NCBI GenBank assembly: GCA_964519365.1
Contig: CAZFHP010000003.1
Span: 1-56,042 of the forward strand
Direction of reading: 5' to 3'
DNA: 56,042 bases
From: CAZFHP01 sp964519365
GTDB lineage: Bacteria > Babelota > Babeliae > Babelales > RVW-14
The notes beneath the pieces are model-generated. The model was not told the origin of the DNA. It was given only the letters and a program-made list of their open reading frames with translations, and searched no databases. Both the position numbers and the translations under genes were made by a program. The number at the start of each line of letters is the position of its first letter. The stretch's first letter is position 1. Shown here piece by piece: positions 51,015 through 56,042 of the stretch.

Positions 51015-51947
51015 ATGTTTAGTTTTATCAAAGAAAAAGTAAAAAAAATATACTCGGGGTTTACAAATAAAGTCTCAAATATCTTTGCTGGCAAGAAGCT
51101 TGATGAGAATTTAGTTAAAGAGCTTTCAGATCTTTTAATAGAAGCTGATACAGGTGTTAAGACGACAAGTATGATCGTGAATAAACTTGTTGAGAGAGCG
51201 AAGCAAGAAAATATAGAAGATGGAGAACAAGCAAAAGATATTCTTGAAAAGATTTTATGTGAAATTCTTTCTGTGCCACATGCTCATGATCAGTTGCCTA
51301 CAGTATTATTAATGGTCGGGGTTAATGGCAGTGGCAAAACGTCGTTTGTTGGTAAGCTTGGTTATGCGTTGTGCAAAGCAGGAAAAAAAGTATTGCTTGT
51401 TGCTGGAGATACGTTTCGTGCTGCAGCAGTAGAGCAGCTTGCAGAATGGGGCAAAAAGACCGGGGTAGATGTTTTTACGGGGCAAGCAAATCAAGATCCG
51501 GCTTCTGTTGTTTTTGACGCGTGTAAAAAGTTTAAAGAAGAACCGTTTGATCATATTATTATAGATACAGCAGGGCGATTGCAGACAAAAGTAAATCTTA
51601 TGAAAGAGCTTGAAAAGATACGTAAAATTATTGATAGACAGTTGCCTGAGTACGCTGTAGATACAGAAAGTCAGGAAAATCTAAAAAAGAATGGGATTGC
51701 GACATGGCTTGCTATAGACGCCATGCTGGGGCAAAATTCTTTACGGCAAGCTGAAGTTTTTCATGAGTCAACACAGGTGAATGGAATTGTGCTGACAAAA
51801 CTTGACGGTACAGGTAAAGGTGGTATCGTATTTTCAATAGCAGATACGTTTGGTGTGCCGATTGAGTATGTAACGTTTGGTGAAAAACCAGAAGATAGTA
51901 AAGTGTTTGATATTCAGGAGTATGTTGCGGGCTTATTACACGAATAA
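51015..51947 (+). CDS. ftsY: signal recognition particle receptor FtsY
   Basis: 310 residues, the short NG-domain form. It delivers ribosomes making membrane proteins to SecYEG. N domain from residue 5 to 85 (DLLIEADTGVKTTSMIVN); G domain with GVNGSGKTSFVGKLG (the usual GKTTT reads GKTSF), DTFRAAAVEQL, DTAGRLQTKVNLMKEL, TKLDGTGKGG and GFGEKPED-like VTFGEKPEDSKVF. The acidic N-terminal membrane extension is missing and KEKVKKIYSGF may bind lipid. Preceding DNA has no clear terminator. Confidence 0.96.
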   Translation: MFSFIKEKVKKIYSGFTNKVSNIFAGKKLDENLVKELSDLLIEADTGVKTTSMIVNKLVERAKQENIEDGEQAKDILEKILCEILSVPHAHDQLPTVLLMVGVNGSGKTSFVGKLGYALCKAGKKVLLVAGDTFRAAAVEQLAEWGKKTGVDVFTGQANQDPASVVFDACKKFKEEPFDHIIIDTAGRLQTKVNLMKELEKIRKIIDRQLPEYAVDTESQENLKKNGIATWLAIDAMLGQNSLRQAEVFHESTQVNGIVLTKLDGTGKGGIVFSIADTFGVPIEYVTFGEKPEDSKVFDIQEYVAGLLHE

Positions 51948-51986
51948 GCTTGGTTTATGGAAACAAATAGAGAAAGGGTATGTATC

Positions 51987-52715
51987 ATGCAAGCGAAGAA
52001 TGCAATGCGAATTGTTGGGGTGTGTCTTTGTGTTAGTTTATCTGGTCTAAATTTTGTTTATGCCGGCATGGCGGGACTTAAACGATTGCGTGATAAAATA
52101 GATGGTGCTTCAGGATCTTCTAAGGGGTCATTTCGGGAAATGCTTAAACAAGCACAAACAGAGGGAAGTGCAAGTGGTTCTGGCATTGTTATCACAGCGT
52201 CGGGAGTAACGAATGTAAAAAAAGACGAGAAAGATTTTTCTCGTAAAAGTAATATGCGTACGCGCAATATGCCTGGGAACAAAAACAAAAAAAATACACA
52301 CTCGATTGCAACCCGGTTGACTGAAACATCAGAAGAATTGCCAGTTTCGATTCAAGAGATAGATGATCAGTTAAATTCGTTGTACTGGTGTGCTAACTCG
52401 GGTTTGATAAAAAAAATAAACGATGCGTATGCAAAACTTAAGAATGCTGTTGCAGATGCGTTTTTGTTAGAGCTTGTCAAAAAGTTTGATACAGCTCGCT
52501 CGCCGTTAGTTGCTTTTGCTTCTGATGTGCAAAAAGAAGAGAAGATTTTACAAGATTGTATCGTTGCTCTTATTAATCTTGAAAAAGAAAAAGATAGCGA
52601 AAATGATCCAGAATTTTTGCAAAAACTTGATGAGCAATTGCTTAAAGTCGTTAAGTTGCGTCAGCAGTGTGATGACTTTATTTTATTGATCAACAAGATT
52701 TTTACGGATGCGTAA
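51987..52715 (+). CDS. secreted protein of unknown function
   Basis: 242 residues from the ATG at 51987; a further ATG at 51957 adds ten charged residues but its ribosome site is weaker. Signal peptide MRIVGVCLCVSLSGLNFVYA, then a Ser/Gly/Lys-rich, probably disordered stretch (SGSSKGSFREMLKQAQTEGSASGSG), then helical, coiled-coil-like sequence (SLYWCANSGLIKKINDAYAKLKNAVADAF, KILQDCIVALINLEKEKDS). No known domain recognised. It lies ten bases before prmC and 39 bases after ftsY. Confidence 0.7.
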   Translation: MQAKNAMRIVGVCLCVSLSGLNFVYAGMAGLKRLRDKIDGASGSSKGSFREMLKQAQTEGSASGSGIVITASGVTNVKKDEKDFSRKSNMRTRNMPGNKNKKNTHSIATRLTETSEELPVSIQEIDDQLNSLYWCANSGLIKKINDAYAKLKNAVADAFLLELVKKFDTARSPLVAFASDVQKEEKILQDCIVALINLEKEKDSENDPEFLQKLDEQLLKVVKLRQQCDDFILLINKIFTDA

Positions 52716-52725
52716 AGTTTAACGC

Positions 52726-53664
52726 ATGAAAAAAAAGACTTTAGAGCTTATTCAAGGAATTCAAAACGAGCTTATAGCTGTTTGCGATAGCGAACGAGTT
52801 GCACATAACGAAGCGTGGTGGATGCTTGAAAAAATTACAGGGCAGGTAAAACCTGCCCTGCTTGCGTATAAGCATATTAGTCTTACACAGGAACAAGAGC
52901 AAACGCTTGAGCAATGGGTTAAACAGCGCGTGCAAGATAAAAAGCCGTTACAATATATTTTGGGTTCAGTATTGTTTTGTGGGTGTGATATTTTTGTTGA
53001 GTCCCCGGTGCTTATACCTAGGCCAGAGACTGAAGAAATGGTAACTTGGCTGATCGATAAAATTAACGAATTAGAGTATGCGCATGGAAGTAATACTCAT
53101 GAAGATCAGGGGGGTAGCCAGCAAGAGCTTAATATTTTAGATCTATGTTCAGGCTCTGGATGTATTAGTATCGCCCTTGCGCGAGCGTTTAAAGACGCAC
53201 ATATTATTGGGCTTGATATAAGCGAACAAGCTATAGCGCTTGCGAATAAAAACAAAGCACATAATAACGTTAAAAACGTTACGTTTGCGCAGTCTGACTT
53301 ATACGGGTTTTTATCTGGGGATCAAAAGTTTGATGTGATTATCAGCAACCCCCCGTATCTTTCTGATACGTGCTATGAGCACGTAAGTGACGAGATTAAA
53401 TTGTGGGAAGATAAACAGGCTCTTGTTACTGGTAATAATGGCATGGCGATATACGAACGTATTATAAAACAAGCGCGAGAGTATTTAAAAGACCAGAAAC
53501 AAAAATATTTTCAAAAAAATAACAAGTTGCCTGAAATTATTCTTGAAATTGGTGTAGATCAGAGTACAATAGAAACACTTTTTTCTGGGGCTGGTTTTGA
53601 AGATGTTCGTGTATACAAAGATATGGCTGGTATGCGTCGTTGGGTAACAGCGCGCTTGAAATAA
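52726..53664 (+). CDS. prmC: peptide chain release factor N5-glutamine methyltransferase
   Basis: 312 residues. PrmC methylates the Gln of the GGQ motif in RF1 and RF2. The N-terminal helical domain contains QYILGSVLFCGCDIFV and VLIPRPETEEM; the SAM-binding part has LDLCSGSGCISIALARAF and the catalytic NPPY in VIISNPPYLS. The C-terminal LEIGVDQS is typical. It usually follows prfA, which is not seen here. A perfect 10-bp hairpin lies in its 5' part. Confidence 0.94.
   Translation: MKKKTLELIQGIQNELIAVCDSERVAHNEAWWMLEKITGQVKPALLAYKHISLTQEQEQTLEQWVKQRVQDKKPLQYILGSVLFCGCDIFVESPVLIPRPETEEMVTWLIDKINELEYAHGSNTHEDQGGSQQELNILDLCSGSGCISIALARAFKDAHIIGLDISEQAIALANKNKAHNNVKNVTFAQSDLYGFLSGDQKFDVIISNPPYLSDTCYEHVSDEIKLWEDKQALVTGNNGMAIYERIIKQAREYLKDQKQKYFQKNNKLPEIILEIGVDQSTIETLFSGAGFEDVRVYKDMAGMRRWVTARLK
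52838..52860 (+). other. 10-bp perfect hairpin inside prmC
   Basis: CAGGGCAGGT, loop AAA, ACCTGCCCTG. It is GC-rich and in frame with prmC codons 38-45, where the homologous protein positions are variable. Confidence 0.7.
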
Positions 53665-53676
53665 TACAGGATTGTT

Positions 53677-54312
53677 ATGCAAAAAAGAATTGTTCTTGTT
53701 GGAATATTGTGTTTCTTTGTGGCTATGAGTAGTAATATTAAAGCGATGAATGAATCAAGAGTGCATTGTGAAAAACATGAGATAGCACATTCAAGTATAC
53801 AAAGAGTACAAAAAAAATTTTTGCATGTGCTTAACAAAGTTCATTGTGTTTCAGCATCTGTTTGTAACAAGATCAAATCTTGTGTTGCGAAGCTTGTTCC
53901 TTCTGGCCGTCAGGCAATTATGTTAGTGTTCTGTATGATGGTGATTTACAAGTTAAATAGTATGTACAAAGTAGACGGTGTTCCCCTGCATGATGAAGTT
54001 AGTGGGGTCCGGGGAATTACTCGCATGGACGACGGTTGGTGTTTTGATATAGAGCTTTCATGTGTTGGCAATATTGCCAAAAGAGTTGCTTTATGTGTAC
54101 AGGATAATGTTTTTGATTCTGTCGCTAAATTAGCAGGAAAATTTTTTGATGCAAATTGTTGTTTTCAAATTCCGTTTGAGAAATTTTATTTTTTGAATCC
54201 ATGGGCGATAGAGGCGAGCAAGTGCTTAACATTTATTGACGCACAAGAAGAGGGTTTTATTGCGTTGTGTGGTGAGGACTTAACGTTATATGAAGATGGG
54301 CTTGTTTGTTAA
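53677..54312 (+). CDS. secreted/membrane protein of unknown function
   Basis: 211 residues with a hydrophobic start (IVLVGILCFFVAMSSNIKA), a basic Cys-containing region (CVSASVCNKIKSCVAKLVPSG), a second hydrophobic segment (AIMLVFCMMVIYKL) and an acidic C-terminal part (DDGWCFDIELSCVG, ALCGEDLTLYEDGLV). Eleven or so cysteines in total suggest disulfide bonds outside the cytoplasm. Not recognised. It starts 12 bases after prmC and is likely read with it. Confidence 0.65.
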   Translation: MQKRIVLVGILCFFVAMSSNIKAMNESRVHCEKHEIAHSSIQRVQKKFLHVLNKVHCVSASVCNKIKSCVAKLVPSGRQAIMLVFCMMVIYKLNSMYKVDGVPLHDEVSGVRGITRMDDGWCFDIELSCVGNIAKRVALCVQDNVFDSVAKLAGKFFDANCCFQIPFEKFYFLNPWAIEASKCLTFIDAQEEGFIALCGEDLTLYEDGLVC

Positions 54313-54410
54313 ATTTTTGTGATTTTCTTTGAGAAATTTTATTGGGCGTTGCAACGTCTGAAAATATTGGTAGGATTCGGTGTTTGGTTGGGGTTTAATT
54401 GGTAGGTAAT

Positions 54411-54439
54411 TTGACATATGGGAATGTTTTGATTAAAGT
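54411..54439 (+). promoter_or_regulatory. promoter of the secreted 149-residue protein gene
   Basis: TTGACA (consensus -35), 17-base spacer, TAAAGT, 83 bases before the next start. The rest of 54313-54522 holds several GGTAGG repeats but no gene. Confidence 0.65.
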
Positions 54440-54522
54440 TATAGGTAGGAGAGTAATAGTCGTTTTTCAGGTATTTTTCTTGTAGATCTTGTACATAACA
54501 GCGTAAATAATCAGGAGTTTTT

Positions 54523-54972
54523 ATGTTCCGAAAAAATTATTATGCAAAGATGGTTTTAGGCAGTTGTGCTCTTGTTTTTTCAACAGCATTGCTTGTTCAT
54601 ACAAAAGATACGGCTGTTCAATTTAAATCAGATGAAGATCTTGTTCAGCATGCGATTGAGAACATGAAAGAAGAATTGCAAAACAAAAAAGGCAAGGCTC
54701 ACATTATTTCTTGTACGTATGAGATAGATGGAGAAACTCCTGTTTCTTCTCGCACAAAAATTTATTTTACAGATTATCATAAGCAACCAGAATCGGGAGA
54801 AAAAATTGTTTTTGGCGACAAGAGTGATACTTCTAAAGTAAGCCGTGTCGTTGAAATTATCTATAATAGTTCTGATAAAAAATATGTTTCTATTGTTGAT
54901 AGAAATCCTAGAAAAACATCTAAGCGTTTGGCAAGCAAGAAAGTCAAAGTTCCTGCTCAGTTCTGTGTATAA
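54523..54972 (+). CDS. small secreted protein of unknown function
   Basis: 149 residues, with a signal-peptide-like start (MVLGSCALVFSTALLVHTKDTA). The mature part is charged: IENMKEELQNKKGKAHIISCTYEID, VSSRTKIYFTDYHKQPESGEKI, and a basic tail ending KVPAQFCV. Two cysteines could pair. Not recognised. It has its own promoter and GGAG before the ATG, and the SppA gene follows after 33 bases. Confidence 0.65.
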   Translation: MFRKNYYAKMVLGSCALVFSTALLVHTKDTAVQFKSDEDLVQHAIENMKEELQNKKGKAHIISCTYEIDGETPVSSRTKIYFTDYHKQPESGEKIVFGDKSDTSKVSRVVEIIYNSSDKKYVSIVDRNPRKTSKRLASKKVKVPAQFCV

Positions 54973-55005
54973 AGTAAGATCTTTTCAAAGATAGGATAAT
55001 ATAAT

Positions 55006-55980
55006 ATGCCACCACATCATCATAGAAGGCGTTATCGTGCAAACGGTTTTTCTAACATGCTTAAAAATCTCTTTTTTCTTTTGATTATTTTACAAATTGC
55101 GCCATCGATTGTTTCAAATCTCAAAACAGGCATAGAAGATGTTATAAGTCCTAAAGCGCATGTTGGGTATTTAAATGTTAACGGTATGATTGGCAACTCT
55201 GTTTTTTATACCAAACGCATAGAAGATTTTGAAAAAGCTGAAGACATAAAAGCTCTTTTAGTCAGAATAGATTCTCCCGGAGGTTTGCCAGGATCGTCTC
55301 AGGCCGTTTTCCAGGAATTATTGAAGTTTAAACAAAAAAAGCCCGTTGTTATTTTGGTTGAAAATACGTGTGCATCTGGTAGCTATTATGTTGCCTGTGC
55401 AGGGGATAAAATTATTGCAAGCTCGTCTTCGTTGGTTGGAAGTATTGGCGTATTAGCTCAGATTCCAAATGTTAAAGAGTTACTTAATTCCTGGCATGTT
55501 AAATTTAATCATGTTCAGTCTGGAACGTATAAATCGATAGGTAGCCCGTTTAAAGACATGACGTTTGCTGAAAAGAAATACTTACAAAATATTTCAGACG
55601 ATTCATATAAGCAGTTTATTAAAGATGTTGCGCAAAGTCGAGGCCTCTCAGTAATGGATCATAAAAATTGGGCTGACGGAAGAATTTTTACGGGAAATCA
55701 AGCGTTAAAGCTTAAGCTTATTGATCAAATAGGTTCACATAGAGATGCTGTTGCTGCGATTAAAGAATTGGCTAAAATCGAAGCTGATCAAGAAATCAAA
55801 TTTGTTACGCTTAAAAAACGCCAAAGTGGTTTGATGAGGTTGTTTGTTGGGGATGAAGATTATGGGCAAGATTATGGTACTGAATTTGTCGGGGCTTCTG
55901 ATGTTACGGCAAAATTTTTAAACGATGTTGCTCGTAAGTTTGTTGTTCAGCAGGAAAAAAACACGGGGCTTAGTTTTTAG
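55006..55980 (+). CDS. sppA: signal peptide peptidase SppA (S49 family), single-domain
   Basis: 324 residues. An N-terminal membrane helix (NLFFLLIILQIAPSIV) precedes the S49 domain. SppA removes leftover signal peptides in the membrane. VRIDSPGGLPGSSQAV, the nucleophile Ser124 in TCASGSYYVAC, and Lys176 in GTYKSIGSPF are present; the Ser-Lys spacing of 52 equals that of Bacillus SppA. The start MPPHHHRRRY is unusually His/Arg-rich. Confidence 0.92.
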   Translation: MPPHHHRRRYRANGFSNMLKNLFFLLIILQIAPSIVSNLKTGIEDVISPKAHVGYLNVNGMIGNSVFYTKRIEDFEKAEDIKALLVRIDSPGGLPGSSQAVFQELLKFKQKKPVVILVENTCASGSYYVACAGDKIIASSSSLVGSIGVLAQIPNVKELLNSWHVKFNHVQSGTYKSIGSPFKDMTFAEKKYLQNISDDSYKQFIKDVAQSRGLSVMDHKNWADGRIFTGNQALKLKLIDQIGSHRDAVAAIKELAKIEADQEIKFVTLKKRQSGLMRLFVGDEDYGQDYGTEFVGASDVTAKFLNDVARKFVVQQEKNTGLSF

Positions 55981-56007
55981 TAAGAACTAAGTGAATAAGG
56001 AAATTAA

Positions 56008-56022
56008 ACCCGCAAAGCGGGT
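56008..56022 (+). other. small GC hairpin at the window end
   Basis: ACCCGC, loop AAA, GCGGGT, 28 bases after sppA. No T tract follows, so terminator function is doubtful. Confidence 0.45.
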
Positions 56023-56042
56023 GTAGTGGTGTAGCCCATTGC

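Noticed and set aside
54313..54522. Possible small gene in the spacer with GGTAGG repeats
   Set aside because: No open frame with a start and ribosome site beyond a few codons; the promoter of the next gene accounts for part of it.
56017..56042. A tRNA-like start GCGGGTGTAGTGG at the right edge
   Set aside because: The D-arm pattern does not continue as expected and the window ends; the bases are better explained as part of a hairpin.
1..56042. CRISPR array, insertion sequence, prophage or rRNA
   Set aside because: No spaced direct repeats of CRISPR type, no transposase or integrase motifs and no rRNA segments were seen.

Overview
The window looks like chromosomal DNA of a low-GC, Gram-negative, host-dependent bacterium. 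My best guess is Candidatus Dependentiae (TM6) or a close relative. This is inferred from gene content: an LPS and outer-membrane toolkit (KdsB, a probable LptE, MlaE/MlaF, an outer-membrane beta-barrel, secretins), nucleoside salvage by thymidine kinase, a secreted ankyrin protein, and many small secreted proteins I cannot assign. No rRNA, insertion sequence, prophage or CRISPR array was seen. Six tRNA genes, all with encoded CCA ends, are present. A run of ten Ns at 26443-26452 marks an assembly join.

Layout. 1-11356: mixed housekeeping genes on both strands: a divergent FolC, a LysE-type exporter, PutP, RadA, Tdk, a membrane protein with a 15-residue repeat, KdsB, MurA, an isolated AtpG, a NYN nuclease and TsaE. 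11375-24163: the information-processing block tRNA-Tyr/Gly/Thr/Thr, rpmG, tRNA-Trp, secE, nusG, rplK, rplA, rplJ, rplL, rpoB, rpoC, tRNA-Val, rpsO. It continues into pnp, rph, a probable lptE, a probable holA and a Fis-type regulator (to 28972). 28998-33121: one unassigned gene, then a minus-strand group of three related small secreted proteins, mreB and an outer-membrane protein. 33326-38442: tpiA, secG, mlaE, mlaF, a degenerate NtrC-type regulator and a MoxR ATPase. 38460-47293: a type II secretion/type IV pilus-like operon with GspC, two tandem secretins, a PilM/GspL-like protein and a PilO/GspM-like protein. 47298-56042: an interrupted LOG gene, a class I aldolase, the secreted ankyrin protein, thioredoxin, FtsY, PrmC, three secreted unknowns and SppA.

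How the genes fit together. The central block makes and regulates the transcription and translation machinery and degrades RNA (Pnp, RNase PH). SecE, SecG, FtsY, SppA and the secretin operon supply an export route for the many signal-peptide proteins of unknown function. KdsB, LptE and Mla maintain the outer membrane; MurA and MreB maintain wall and shape.

The most unusual item is in RpoB. About 60 extra residues carrying eleven cysteines, including four CxxC knuckles, interrupt the N-terminal beta1/protrusion region and look like two zinc ribbons. Other notable items are tandem secretins sharing a module after the secretin domain, the larger with a Lys-rich repeat tail; an NtrC-like regulator without the GAFTGA loop; the three-gene secreted family; a palindrome over the tdk promoter; and an in-frame UGA at a conserved glycine of the LOG gene.
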